The notes: generated from the letters alone by a model not told the origin. DNA of 37,265 bases from Candidatus Babelota bacterium (GCA_016183005.1 JACPFN010000010.1:1-37265), one strand, 5' to 3'; positions 17,641-27,184 are shown, counted from the first letter of the stretch. Numbers and translations are program-made.

Positions 17641-18395
17641 CTACATTTGATTTAACCAAACATAAGAACAAGCAAGATATACCAATGAAGCATAATTTCG
17701 TAAATATTTTTCAAATCTAACTGCAAGTTTTCTAAATTGTTTTAATCTTCCAAATAATCTTTCAATTTTGTTTCTTAATTTATATGCAATAGGATCATGT
17801 TTTCTTGCATGAATTCTATTTTTTCTGGCAGGGATAACAGCTTCACTTCCTTGAGTTGTTATAAAATTTACAATTTCATCAGAGTCATATCCTCGGTCAG
17901 CAATTACATTTGAATGTGGATATTTTTTAAGCAATGGTAAAGCATAATTGTAATCTGATTCTTCTCCAGCTGTAATTAAAAAATCAAGGGGTAATCCTGC
18001 TTCATCGCAAATCATATAAATTTTAGTCGTTAAACCTCCTCTGGAACGCCCCAGAGCCTGGTCTTTTTTTTAAACGTTGCAGCTTGTGAATGAGCCTTCA
18101 CAATAGTGATATCCAACATAATGTAAAAATTTTTTTTATCCTTTATCAAACATCGAAAAATCTTTTCCCAAATTTTTTTCTTTGCCCAGCGAGAAAATCT
18201 TTGATGCGTTGATTTATATTTTCCATATTTGCAAGGCAAGTCACTCCACCGAGCTCCTGACCGCAGAATCCATAAAACTCCATTTACAAATGTTCTATTA
18301 TCTGAGGCCGTTCTGCCTCTATCGCCTTTTTTTCCAGGCAAAAAATCTTTGATTTGTTTCCATTGTTCTGTTGTTACTTCGTATCTACCAGTCAT
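17641..18395 (-). CDS. IS5-family (IS427-like) transposase made by -1 frameshift
   Basis: The first part (18395-18030) encodes MTGRYEVTTEQWKQIKDFLPG, the usual N-terminal helix region, then GVLWILRSGARWSDLP and the first catalytic Asp (MLDITIVKAHSQAATFKKK). The second (through MICDEAGLPLDF, VIADRGYDSDEIV with the second Asp, IERLFGRLKQFRKLAVRFEK and ending at 17641) is in the -1 frame. The link DQALGRSRGGLTTKIY appears only if ribosomes slip at the A-run at 18063-18071. The fused product is ~250 aa, normal for this group. The gene looks intact. Confidence 0.88.
18063..18069 (-). promoter_or_regulatory. -1 ribosomal frameshift site (A AAA AAG)
   Basis: Minus-strand codons TTT AAA AAA AAG ACC contain A AAA AAG in the correct phase, the same heptamer as in E. 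coli dnaX. Slipping yields FKKKDQALGRSRGGLTT, the conserved IS5 core. Its exact phasing argues for programmed frameshifting. Confidence 0.75.
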
Positions 18396-18461
18396 TATAT
18401 ACTCCTTTGTATCGGAATATTATGACATATTTTCTTATTTTTTTAAATGTAGATACAGCCT

Positions 18462-18863
18462 AAAATTATTGATATGCATATCGATGGCAAAATAGAATCT
18501 GATATTTATCATGCCAAATTACAGGAATATAAAAGAGAAGAACAGGATGTTGCATTAGAGCTTAAATCTTATAGTACAGACTGGCGATCTGAGCTTTTAG
18601 CGGCTGAAGATGTGCTTAAATTAGCGAAAAATTTTAAACATGAATTTTTGAGTTCTAACTTTGAAGGAAAACAGCAATTCTTGAAATTGTTTTGTTCAAA
18701 AATTGTCTTGGATGGGGATATCCCTGATCTAGAGCTTAATGAGCCATTTAAAAGCATGAAGAGTGTTAAATTCCACTCAATGTGGTCGGGGCAGCGAGAC
18801 TCGAACTCACAGCCCCTCGCTCCCAAAGCGAGTGCGCTACCAATTGCGCCATGCCCCGAATAA
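18462..18863 (+). pseudogene. C-terminal fragment of a large serine recombinase, ending in tRNA-Pro
   Basis: Begins in frame right at the edge of IS element B (KIIDMHIDGKIESDIYHAKL) and matches the coiled-coil and C-terminal part of the recombinase at 35741 (LDKIDGKISEEFWQSKS). LKLFCSKIVLDG...ELNEPF aligns with the NILTSNCAYKDG...VELKPVF region there. Catalytic, recombinase and zinc-ribbon domains are absent; no N-terminal part is found left of the IS nest, so it was deleted. From ~18783 the frame reads antisense through the whole tRNA-Pro (MWSGQRDSN...) to TAA at 18861. The last residues of the native protein presumably came from the tRNA antisense sequence. Confidence 0.75.
18783..18858 (-). 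tRNA. tRNA-Pro(UGG), copy 2
   Basis: Identical in all 76 nt to copy 1, with encoded CCA (18783-18785). It lies 42 nt downstream of tRNA-His and is probably co-transcribed with it. The recombinase fragment converges on its 3' end. Confidence 0.97.
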
Positions 18864-18900
18864 TAGATAATTAGAAAAATGGAAATATTTTAGAATAAAA

Positions 18901-18977
18901 TGGGGTGAGCGGTGGGGATTGAACCCACGACCCCCAGAACCACAACCTGGTGCTCTACCAACTGAGCTACGCTCACC
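18901..18977 (-). tRNA. tRNA-His(GUG)
   Basis: 77 nt with the extra 5' G(-1) opposite discriminator C typical of tRNA-His. Acceptor stem GTGAGCG/CGCTCAC, anticodon loop TTGTGGT (anticodon GTG), encoded CCA at 18901-18903. First gene of the His-Pro tRNA pair. Confidence 0.96.
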
Positions 18978-19002
18978 ACATAAAATTATCAAAGATAGTA
19001 AG

Positions 19003-19030
19003 ATTATACGCTAAACAGGAAAAAAATCTA
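19003..19030 (-). promoter_or_regulatory. promoter of the tRNA-His/tRNA-Pro pair
   Basis: Minus strand: TATAAT (19003-19008) with a weak TAGATT -35 (19025-19030) 16 bp upstream, ~26 nt before the tRNA-His 5' end. Confidence 0.55.
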
Positions 19031-19120
19031 GGCTGTGACTATAAAATAATAAAGAAACAATAGAAGATATATTTCTGATTCTAAAAACAGTTTTGCATTT
19101 AATTTTAGTTGCTTGAGGGG

Positions 19121-19148
19121 TTGATAAAATACTGCGTTAGTTTATATT
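19121..19148 (+). promoter_or_regulatory. promoter of the 19185 orphan and uvrA
   Basis: TTGATA (19121-19126), 16-bp spacer, TATATT (19143-19148); a second -10-like TATAAT follows at ~19157. Confidence 0.6.
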
Positions 19149-19184
19149 AAAATATATATAATTATTAGGGTTTTTATATGCATT

Positions 19185-19745
19185 ATGGACGATATGATTT
19201 TATTTCGAGTTAATTTTTATTTCAAAGCGGTCTTTTCTTTAGTACTTTTCTTGGGTAAATTTAATTTTAGTTCTCAGTTGTCCAATAGGCCATTATCGAC
19301 TGATTTGAATTTTGTCGCGCTTTCTAGGGAAAAACTTTTAAAAGATTGTCGTGATTTTGTTAGATATCCATCGATCGAAGATCTTTTTTATAACGAAAAA
19401 GAATCAGTAAAACCATTTTGCAAGTTCAGGGTTGAATTTGTTGATGATATTGAATCTACGCATTATTCTGCGTTACATGATGCAGTTACTAAGAAGGGTA
19501 TGACGATTTCTGATGTTTTGATTGGGGATGGATATAAAAAACGTAGAGTTGTTTTAGAAAAAGATGATCTACTTAGTAGTATTGCTAATAATTCTTTTGA
19601 TTTTAGAACGATGGTTACTAGTGAAGGTTATCAAGTTATAGCTTTTGTAAAAAATAATGTTCATATTAAGATAATTTATTTTAGAACGTTTAGAATTTTT
19701 CTTTGTGATGTTACTAAGAGGGATGATGATCCTTTGGATATTTAA
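19185..19745 (+). CDS. secreted/membrane-anchored protein of unknown function
   Basis: 186 aa from ATG 19185; ATG 19194 (MILFRVNF) is an alternative. Hydrophobic residues ~4-25 (FKAVFSLVLFLGKFNFSS) look like a signal peptide. The mature part is acidic/basic mixed, rich in Asp, Lys and Phe, with no known motif and no Cys cluster. It precedes uvrA by 14 nt, so the two probably share the promoter at 19121. An SD (AGGG at ~19167) is spaced better for an ATG at 19178, which opens only an 11-codon frame, so start choice is uncertain. Confidence 0.6.
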   Translation: MDDMILFRVNFYFKAVFSLVLFLGKFNFSSQLSNRPLSTDLNFVALSREKLLKDCRDFVRYPSIEDLFYNEKESVKPFCKFRVEFVDDIESTHYSALHDAVTKKGMTISDVLIGDGYKKRRVVLEKDDLLSSIANNSFDFRTMVTSEGYQVIAFVKNNVHIKIIYFRTFRIFLCDVTKRDDDPLDI

Positions 19746-19759
19746 ATATGGGTTGAAAC

Positions 19760-22265
19760 ATGAAGAATAATATTAAAGTTATTGGTGCTCGTGAGCATAA
19801 TTTAAAAAACATCTCTGTTTCTATTCCTAAAGATTCTTTGGTCGTTATTACGGGACCTTCTGGTTCTGGTAAAAGCTCTTTAGCTCTTGATATTTTATTT
19901 GTAGAGGGAAAGCGACGTTATATGGAATCGCTTTCATCCTATGCACGACAATTTTTGGGTATTGCAAAAAAACCAGATTTTGACCGAATTGAAGGTCTTT
20001 GTCCCGCTATTGCTATTGAGCAAAAAACTGTTGGACATAATCCTCGTTCAACCGTGGGGACTATAACCGAAGTTTATGATTATTTACGGGTATTATTTGC
20101 TCGAATTGGAGTTCCGCATTGTTTTTTGTGTAATGAAAAGATTAAAGTTTATAGTTCAAGTCAAATTTCTCAGTATGTTGTAATGGTTTATGCACATAAA
20201 AATGTAACTATTGCAGCTCCTATAGCTCATCAAAAAAAGGGTGAGTTTAAAAATGAGCTTGCAGATTTCTTGGCTAAGGGTTTTTATCGATTTATTATCG
20301 ATGGTAAATTGCATAAGATTTCACACGTCGGTGAAATTGAAAAATTGGATTTAAAAAAAACTTATAAACATACGATTGATGTATTGCTTGATAGTATAAC
20401 AATTGACCAAGATGATGATTGTCTTGCTCGCATACAAGAATCGGTTCAAAAAAGTTTTGATTTTACTGATGGGCTTTGCAAGATTACGGTTGATGATCAA
20501 ACGACATTGTACTCTTCAAAGCGAATGTGTTTAACCTGTCAGGTTGGTTTTCCTGAACTTGAACCCCGTTTTTTTTCTTTTAATTCTCCTATTGGTGCTT
20601 GTTCTGCATGCGATGGGCTTGGGGTTGAGTATGGTAAAGAAGAGGATATGTATGCAATGTATATGGGGCATGAGCTTAAATTATGTAGACAATGTCAGGG
20701 AAAAAGACTTAATAAGCAGGCTTTGTCCGTTACGGTAGGCGGTAAAAATATTTTTGAAATTGGAGAAATGTCGATTGATGATACTTTAGATTTTTTAAGA
20801 AATTTAAAGCTTGATAATTTCGATTCTGAAATAGCTCTTGGAATTTTAAAAGAAACGTGTCAAAGGCTTGAATTCTTAGTGAATGTTGGACTTGCATATC
20901 TTTCATTAAATCGTACTGCTCGTACACTTTCTGGTGGAGAAGGACAACGAATTAGACTTGCAAAGCAGGTTGGTTGCGCATTGAGTGGGGTTTTATATAT
21001 TTTGGATGAACCAAGCATTGGTCTTCATCAGCGAGATAATGATCGTTTGATTCAGACCCTTAAAACACTTAAATGAGCATGATATCGATACTATTATGAT
21101 AGCTGATTATGTAGTTGATATGGGGCCTGCTGCGGGTATTCATGGTGGACAGGTTACTGCGGTTGGTACGCCACAAGAGCTTATGAGAAATCCAAGTTCA
21201 TTAACGGGTAAATATCTGTCGGGTAAATTAGGTATTTCTGTTCCTCAAAAACGTAGAACGACTAATCAATTTTTAACATTATATAATGCTACTAAAAATA
21301 ATCTTAAAGATCTTACTGTTATGTTTCCACTTAAGATTTTGTGTGCCGTTTCAGGTGTTTCTGGATCAGGGAAAAGTAGCTTGATTTTTGAAGAATTGGT
21401 TCCAACTTTGCAAAAAGAGCTTGGTTCTAAATTAAAGTGGAAGTTTTTTAATGAACAAAAAATTAAGGGTATTGAGCATATAGAAGATATGATTCAAATT
21501 GATCAAAGTCCGATTGGAAGGACTTCACGTTCAAATCCGGCTACTTATATTGGGATATTTAATGGAATCCGAGAAATTTTTGCATCGATTCCAGAAAGCA
21601 AAATTCGTGGGTATGACGTGGGTCAATTTAGTTTCAATGTTGATAAGGGGCGTTGTTATAAGTGTAAGGGTGAGGGAATTATCACCGTTTCTATGCATTT
21701 TTTACCTGATGTGGTGATGACCTGCAAGGTGTGTCACGGGAAGAAATATAGCGCTGAAACATTGCAAATCTTATACAAAGGTAAAAACATCTTTGATGTA
21801 CTAGAAATGACCGCCTTGGAGGCTTTAGAATTTTTTAAAGCACATAGCTCGATAGCAAAACGCTTACAGCTTTTGTGTGATGTGGGGCTTGATTATATTA
21901 AATTAGGCCAGCCAGCAACAACGCTTTCGGGTGGAGAAGCTCAGAGAATTAAGCTTGTTAATGAGCTTGCAAAGCGTGGTCAAAATACTCTATATATTTT
22001 AGATGAGCCAACCACGGGTCTTCATACTCATGATATTGTAAAATTATTAACGGTTTTAGAGCGTTTGATTAATAAAGGTAATTCAGTAATTGTCATTGAG
22101 CATAATTTAGATGTGCTTAAGGTCGCAGATTATATTATTGATCTGGGGCCAGAAGGCGGAGCTGCAGGAGGAGTTATTGTTGCTCAAGGAACTCCAGAAG
22201 TAGTTGCTGAAAATAAAAGTAGTTATACTGGTAAATATCTAAAAAAATATCTGCATTTACAGTAA
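19760..22265 (+). pseudogene. uvrA: excinuclease ABC subunit A, broken by a small deletion and frameshift
   Basis: UvrA recognises DNA damage and loads UvrB. Part 1 (19760-21076) has Walker A GPSGSGKSS (32-40), a UvrB-binding region, zinc module CLTC...CSAC, and LSGGEGQR (390-397), LDEPSIGLHQRDND. It ends ...LKTLK-TGA where LxxLRDLGNTVIVVEHD is expected. [18 protein letters not shown] resumes in another frame, so about 9 residues are missing (an apparent ~26-nt deletion). Part 2 (to 22265) has Walker [10 protein letters not shown], zinc module CYKC...[21 protein letters not shown] and VIVIEHN. The ~100-residue insertion domain normally after CDGLG is also absent. Part 2 has no SD at its first ATG (21096). 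Confidence 0.9.
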
Positions 22266-22379
22266 ATAGATTTTTGCATAAATATTTATCTTTTTTGATA
22301 TTTTTAACTTTTAAAAGATTTTTTGTCTGTTGTGTTATTATCCGCAATAAAAACAAAATAAAAATCAGTATTGTTACCG

Positions 22380-23414
22380 TTAAAAATCACTTCTTTGTGA
22401 GTATCCTTTTGTATACGCTGTCATAGCAAGAATTTCAAGCGTTGTTTCGCTTTCTGTTAATAGCTTTTCAGTGGGTATTTGTAGATCGGGACGAATAAGA
22501 TTGATTGCAATGGCTACTATCTTTCCAGCTGCTTTTTTATCTTTCTTCGCGTAATCGCTTTTTGCTACATGAAAGAGCGTTTCATATATGCAATGGAGTA
22601 ACTCATTAGCCTCGTTTTCTTTTATTTTATCATTTTTTTCTTGTCCTGTTGGATCTAAAATGGCAACTGATGAATTATTTGGATATAAAGACGATGATAC
22701 AAAGTTGCTACTTGATATCAATCGAGTTCTTTGTATAAAAACATCACCTTGACTTAAATTTGAACCATTTGAATCTGTTTGATTTGAGTTGTTACTTGAT
22801 AAAGTATGTTGAGGTTTTTTTTGATCAAGGTCATCTAGAAATTTAGATATTTCATTCATAACATTGTTTTCTGATAGTTGCAAGGCTCTATTTTTTCCAT
22901 CTTCAGCATTAAGAAAATTGATTATAGATGTATATATATAAGACCTAAATTCTTCCAGGTCGGTGAAATTTAAGCTTAAGCGGTTTTTTTGTAATTGCTC
23001 ATAAAGATTTGGAAAATCTCTTTTTAGATCATCTTCTGGATTTTTAGATAGAGCTGAATCGGCATAGAGTTGTCTAATTAAATCTTTCATTGTTCTTATA
23101 AATTCGTCTACTTTTTCGCAACCTTCTTTTGATTTTTCAGTTAAGAGTCGCTGTATTTTTTTTAGAGCTTTTTGACTGGATTCTTCTTTTAGTTTTTGGA
23201 TACTATCCGTAGTAAGACAAAATTTATAAGGATCATTTTTTTTATAACATCCATGAAGGGTTATTTCTTTATCCTTATCTTGGAATGTTAGTGATATTTC
23301 TGTATCTTTAGGTTGAGTTTCATTAGTAATTACAGAAAATGACGAAGATGTTTGTTGGTTATAGATGATAGCAATACAGCTTAAAAGTATGATTAATTTT
23401 TTTTCAATTTTCAT
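22380..23414 (-). CDS. secreted alpha-helical protein of unknown function
   Basis: 344 aa. Signal peptide at 1-~25 (MKIEKKLIILLSCIAIIYNQ). The N-terminal third holds two Cys (HGCYKKNDPYKFCLT) and predicted helices; a Ser/Asn/Gln-rich low-complexity linker (~205-225, SSNNSNQTDSNGSN) separates it from a helical C-terminal part with HCIYETLFHVAKSDYAKKDKKA. No known domain. Divergent from mutS; no SD is apparent. Likely an exported lineage-specific protein. Confidence 0.7.
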   Translation of the reverse strand: MKIEKKLIILLSCIAIIYNQQTSSSFSVITNETQPKDTEISLTFQDKDKEITLHGCYKKNDPYKFCLTTDSIQKLKEESSQKALKKIQRLLTEKSKEGCEKVDEFIRTMKDLIRQLYADSALSKNPEDDLKRDFPNLYEQLQKNRLSLNFTDLEEFRSYIYTSIINFLNAEDGKNRALQLSENNVMNEISKFLDDLDQKKPQHTLSSNNSNQTDSNGSNLSQGDVFIQRTRLISSSNFVSSSLYPNNSSVAILDPTGQEKNDKIKENEANELLHCIYETLFHVAKSDYAKKDKKAAGKIVAIAINLIRPDLQIPTEKLLTESETTLEILAMTAYTKGYSQRSDF

Positions 23415-23533
23415 AATATATTTATATCACTTTAATTAAGAATCTGTTTAATTATTTCTTATTGACTCCTGTAAAGAATAAGTATTGTTTGTTTTTTTGT
23501 AAAGGTCTATTTATTTACGCATTGGTGTAAAGT

Positions 23534-23542
23534 TGCTATAAT
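23534..23542 (+). promoter_or_regulatory. extended -10 promoter of mutS
   Basis: TGCTATAAT matches the extended -10 consensus (TGnTATAAT), 46 bp before the chosen mutS start; no convincing -35. Confidence 0.5.
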
Positions 23543-23588
23543 TTTGACTTGCAGCTTTATGTTTATGAAAATCTTTAAAGGTTATTGC

Positions 23589-26186
23589 ATGCATGATTTT
23601 TCAAATTTAGATGGATTTACTCCTTTAATGAAACAGTACATCGAAGTTAAGCGGGAGTATCAAGATGCATTAGTTCTGTTTCAGGTTGGAGATTTTTATG
23701 AGATATTTTTTGATGATGCGGTAGTTGTATCTAATTTTTTAGGGATTACTTTAACTAAACGCGGCGAATATCAAAATAAACCTATTCCTCTTTGTGGATT
23801 TCCTATTCATGCAGTAGATCATTATATTCCTCGACTTATTAAGGGCGGTTTTAAAATAGCTATATGTGATCAGCTTGAAATAGCGGTAGCTGGAAAGATG
23901 GTTGCACGAGGAGTAACTAATGTCTTGACTCCTGGTACACTAACATCAGAAAATCTTTTAGATGCAAAATCTAGTTCATTTTTATTTTCATTTTTTCCGA
24001 CGAAATCAGGATATGGTCTTTTATTTTCAGAGCTTCTAACGGCACAACTTCATGCAACATTTTTGCCTCATGGTTCATATCGTCAACTTGAAACAGAGTT
24101 GTTTAGATTTATGCCTGATGAAGTTGTTTTGTTAAAAAATAAAGCTTTTCTTAATTATGAACAATTTTTTAAACAGCGTGGTTTTTTTACAACATCGTGG
24201 TCACAAAATTTTAATCAAGAGTTGATAGAGGTTGAAACTCAATGGATTAAGGATCAGTTTGATCAGAATACGTTTAATCATCTTAAAGATAATGTGTCTA
24301 TTTTGTATGCTACTATTCTCTGGAAAAAATATGTTGAGCGTACTCAAAAAAAGGCTTTAGAGCAGGTAAAATCAATTGTCTTTTATGAGCCAGAGGCCTT
24401 TTTGATTTTAGATGGGGCTACGCAAAAAAATTTAGATATTGTTAAAAATAGTTTTGATAATTCAAGGTCGCATACATTATTATCTTTAATGGATCAAGCT
24501 GCTACATCTATGGGATCTCGTATGGTTAAGCAGTGGCTTTTGGCACCACTTTTGGATGAAGCACATATTAAAATGCGTCAAGATGTTGTTGATGTTTTGA
24601 GTAAGAATAAATCTGTTTTTAATAAATTACATGAAATTTTGGAAAAAATGGGAGATTTGGAGCGTACGATTGGTCGTATTGCTTTAGATCGGACATTTTT
24701 GCGAGATTATGTTGCCTTAGCTCGTATGCTTGGCTTATTGCCTGAATTGCGAGAATGTTTATGGCAAAGTAATGAGCCAATTTTACAAACTTTTGCTCAT
24801 TCAATGATGAATTTTGATCTGTTACACGATCTTTTAATCAGGTCCTGTCATGATGATTCTACAACAGAAGGATTAATTAAGACTGGTTTTGATAGTAGGT
24901 TGGATCAGATGAGGGATTTATTACAAAATAGCAGTAATAAGATTTTAGAGCTTGAACAACAAGAAATAATAAAAACAGGAATTAATTCTTTAAAGATTCG
25001 CAATAATAATATTAAGGGATATTATGTTGAAATTACTAAAGATAATTTAGATGCAGTACCTTTTGATTATGTTGAAATTCAGTCATTGGTAAATCGCAAA
25101 AGATTTACTTTTGCAACGTTGCAAAAGTTACAGCTAGAGATTATGCAAGCGCAGCAGCAATTTAGTATTCTTGAAAAAGAGATTTTTGAGGCGGTTAAAA
25201 GTAAAGTAAAGCCTCAAATTCATGATATACGAGTTGTTAGTCAATCAATCGCAATGCTTGATGCTTTATTTAGTTTTGCAAGAGTAGCATTGTTATATAG
25301 TTGGGTACGGCCAGATTTTCATGCATCCAAAGATATTATCATTAAATCAGGTCGGCATCCTGTAGTAGCAGCACAGCTTGAAGAGCGTTTTGTTGCCAAC
25401 GATACTTATCTAACCGATGAGCAATCTATTTGGATTGTTACAGGTCCCAATATGGGGGGGAAATCTACCTATTTGCGACAAGTTGCGCTTATTTGTTTGA
25501 TTGCTCAAACGGGATCATTTGTTCCTGCTCAAGCAGCTGAATTACCATTGCTTGATCGTATATTTACTCGAATTGGCGCAGGAGATTTTTTAGCACAGGG
25601 TAAAAGTACTTTTTTGATCGAGATGGAAGAAACTGCTCAAATTTTAAATTTTGCAACAGAGCGTAGTTTAATTATTTTAGATGAAGTTGGCAGGGGTACG
25701 AGCACCTATGATGGATTGGCATTAGCTCAAGCAATTATAGAATTTATTGTGCAAAAAATAGGAGCACGATCATTATTTGCAACCCATTATCATGAATTAA
25801 CGTGTTTACAGAGTACGTTGCCAGGAGTTGTAAGTTTTTATGCAGATAGCGTTCAAACCTCCTCAGGTATTTTATTTTTACATAAAATTATACAGGGTGC
25901 TGCTGATGGTAGTTTTGGATTACAGGTTGCAAAATTAGCAAATATTCCAACGCAAGTGGTTGTACGTGCTCAGGAAATATTAGTTAATTTGCGAAGGGGA
26001 GATATAAATTCTGACAATGCTGCAAGATTTGAGTTTGTTCCGGTAGTTTCTACCAGAATTGATCAAGAAATCGAAAATAAGCAAAATCTTTCAGCTATTT
26101 ATAAAATCATGGATATCGATTTTGATAATTTAACTCCTAAAAGAGCATTAGATCTTGTATGGGAGATCAAACAGATATTAAAATAA
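23589..26186 (+). CDS. mutS: DNA mismatch repair protein MutS
   Basis: 865 aa from ATG 23589, chosen because AAAGG precedes it and the family start (LTPMMxQY-like: FTPLMKQYIEVK) follows; an upstream ATG at 23544 would add 15 residues without similarity. The mismatch-binding Phe-x-Glu lies in QVGDFYEIF (F36, E38), followed by ITLTKRG. The ATPase has Walker A GPNMGGKST (~619-627), LIILDEVGRGTSTYDGLALA (Walker B and D-loop) and ATHYHELT. The end (FDNLTPKRALDLVWEIKQIL) is the usual MutS tail. Intact and full length. mutL is not in the window. Confidence 0.98.
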   Translation: MHDFSNLDGFTPLMKQYIEVKREYQDALVLFQVGDFYEIFFDDAVVVSNFLGITLTKRGEYQNKPIPLCGFPIHAVDHYIPRLIKGGFKIAICDQLEIAVAGKMVARGVTNVLTPGTLTSENLLDAKSSSFLFSFFPTKSGYGLLFSELLTAQLHATFLPHGSYRQLETELFRFMPDEVVLLKNKAFLNYEQFFKQRGFFTTSWSQNFNQELIEVETQWIKDQFDQNTFNHLKDNVSILYATILWKKYVERTQKKALEQVKSIVFYEPEAFLILDGATQKNLDIVKNSFDNSRSHTLLSLMDQAATSMGSRMVKQWLLAPLLDEAHIKMRQDVVDVLSKNKSVFNKLHEILEKMGDLERTIGRIALDRTFLRDYVALARMLGLLPELRECLWQSNEPILQTFAHSMMNFDLLHDLLIRSCHDDSTTEGLIKTGFDSRLDQMRDLLQNSSNKILELEQQEIIKTGINSLKIRNNNIKGYYVEITKDNLDAVPFDYVEIQSLVNRKRFTFATLQKLQLEIMQAQQQFSILEKEIFEAVKSKVKPQIHDIRVVSQSIAMLDALFSFARVALLYSWVRPDFHASKDIIIKSGRHPVVAAQLEERFVANDTYLTDEQSIWIVTGPNMGGKSTYLRQVALICLIAQTGSFVPAQAAELPLLDRIFTRIGAGDFLAQGKSTFLIEMEETAQILNFATERSLIILDEVGRGTSTYDGLALAQAIIEFIVQKIGARSLFATHYHELTCLQSTLPGVVSFYADSVQTSSGILFLHKIIQGAADGSFGLQVAKLANIPTQVVVRAQEILVNLRRGDINSDNAARFEFVPVVSTRIDQEIENKQNLSAIYKIMDIDFDNLTPKRALDLVWEIKQILK

Positions 26187-26202
26187 GCGGTTGTTAAAAA
26201 TT

Positions 26203-26230
26203 TAGGGACCCCTGTTGTCTGGGACCCCTA
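26203..26230. terminator. GC-rich hairpin between mutS and the 26258 gene
   Basis: TAGGG A CCC / GGG AC CCCTA with a 9-nt loop, the richest GC in its surroundings, followed by TTTT on plus. Likely shared by the two convergent genes. Confidence 0.6.
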
Positions 26231-26257
26231 TTTTAAGGTAATTTTAAATTTTATATA

Positions 26258-27184
26258 TCAATTATTTTTATTATACCAATTTTTAGCCAGTAAGCTTAAG
26301 ATCAATGGGTGTATTATTTTTGAGTTATCTTTTGTTCCTTGTAAGCCAAATGGATTTTGTCTTAATGAATTAAATTTTAAAGAGTTGGTAAGCATAGGCG
26401 AGAATGAATTATAAGTATTTCTAGAAGATACGTTAGGGACAAGATCTAAGTTTGGAATTTCAATTCCGTATAATTTATATCGTTGCCTGTTGATTTTAGC
26501 TATACCTATTTCTTTGACTGCTTTAAAAGAAGGTTTTAAAATGCCATATTTTTCTTGTAAATCCTTAGAGTCTTCCCCTGTGTACCAAGTCCAAACTGGT
26601 CCAGTTTTGCCAGGACGCGGTTTTTCTGTGTTTATATAATTTGGTTGATGATCATCTATAACTCCCACGAATGTTTTTCCATCGGTCATTTGCGCTATTC
26701 CAAAGATAGAGTCTTGATTGAGCCATAAGTATCCGATAGTTAAATTTCTTTCAGATTCTTTGATTGGTTTACGGTGTCCATGGACAGGGATACCCCAGAG
26801 TGTAGTTATATTAAATCTATTTTCTTCAGTTAATATATTTTTTTTGCTGGATTGCTTTTTTGTAATTGTTCCGAATGGAACCATTGCGGGGATAGTAATA
26901 TTCGGAGGTGTTGTAGCTTGTTTATATTCATAAACCCCGACATAAATATTGTCTACTTGTGCTGTTTTTGTATCTGGATTATATTTTTTCACCGTAGAAC
27001 GAAATCTTTTTTTGTGTCGTTTATCTCGGTCATTATGGCGATTTCTATGATTTTTTACTGGTAGTGTCGCCGATAAATTTTGAATAGTATGTGATTGTTC
27101 ATCTAATTTAGGTTCATTGGGTACTAATTTTTTGCAAACCGTTACGATCAAGAGTCCGATAAGAGCGTATTTTAAGGATTTCAT
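26258..27184 (-). CDS. secreted basic protein of unknown function
   Basis: 308 aa. Short hydrophobic N-terminus (MKSLKYALIGLLIVTVC), then a His/Arg/Lys-rich stretch (~45-70, NHRNRHNDRDKRHKKRF) and a likely beta-rich domain (~75-235) with repeated Trp/Tyr/Gly positions (GYLWLNQDSIFGIAQ, GPVWTWYTGED). The end is Asn/Ser-rich. No catalytic motif recognised. Strong SD GGGGAGAGG before ATG suggests high expression. Convergent with mutS. Export is likely; function unknown. Confidence 0.7.
   Translation of the reverse strand: MKSLKYALIGLLIVTVCKKLVPNEPKLDEQSHTIQNLSATLPVKNHRNRHNDRDKRHKKRFRSTVKKYNPDTKTAQVDNIYVGVYEYKQATTPPNITIPAMVPFGTITKKQSSKKNILTEENRFNITTLWGIPVHGHRKPIKESERNLTIGYLWLNQDSIFGIAQMTDGKTFVGVIDDHQPNYINTEKPRPGKTGPVWTWYTGEDSKDLQEKYGILKPSFKAVKEIGIAKINRQRYKLYGIEIPNLDLVPNVSSRNTYNSFSPMLTNSLKFNSLRQNPFGLQGTKDNSKIIHPLILSLLAKNWYNKNN

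Larger units (their letters stand above)
17633..18460 (-). mobile_element. IS5-family insertion sequence (element B)
   Basis: 828 bp with perfect 16-bp terminal inverted repeats GGCTGTATCTACATTT (17633-17648 and inverted 18445-18460). TA occurs on both sides (17631-17632 and 18461-18462) as the likely target duplication. It lies between the IS30 end and the recombinase fragment. Confidence 0.88.
10745..18858. mobile_element. putative genomic island bounded by duplicated tRNA-Pro genes
   Basis: Two identical 76-nt tRNA-Pro genes in the same orientation bound about 8.1 kb; identity continues only a few bases past the tRNA 5' ends (ATAA) and stops at the 3' CCA. Inside are qmcA, nfeD, two HExxH peptidases, three IS elements and two serine-recombinase remnants, one abutting the 3' end of copy 2. 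Copy 2 still sits next to tRNA-His, suggesting it marks the original locus. Integration into a tRNA 3' end is inferred; tandem duplication is the alternative. Confidence 0.6.

Noticed and set aside
18569-18826. 85-codon minus-strand frame across the recombinase fragment
   Set aside because: Antisense of the recombinase C-terminus beginning in the tRNA; useful only because it revealed similarity to the 13968-14054 relic.
19178-19213. 11-codon frame (ATG 19178) before the 19185 orphan
   Set aside because: It has the better-spaced SD but no features; may be a leader, though more likely reflects uncertain start choice.
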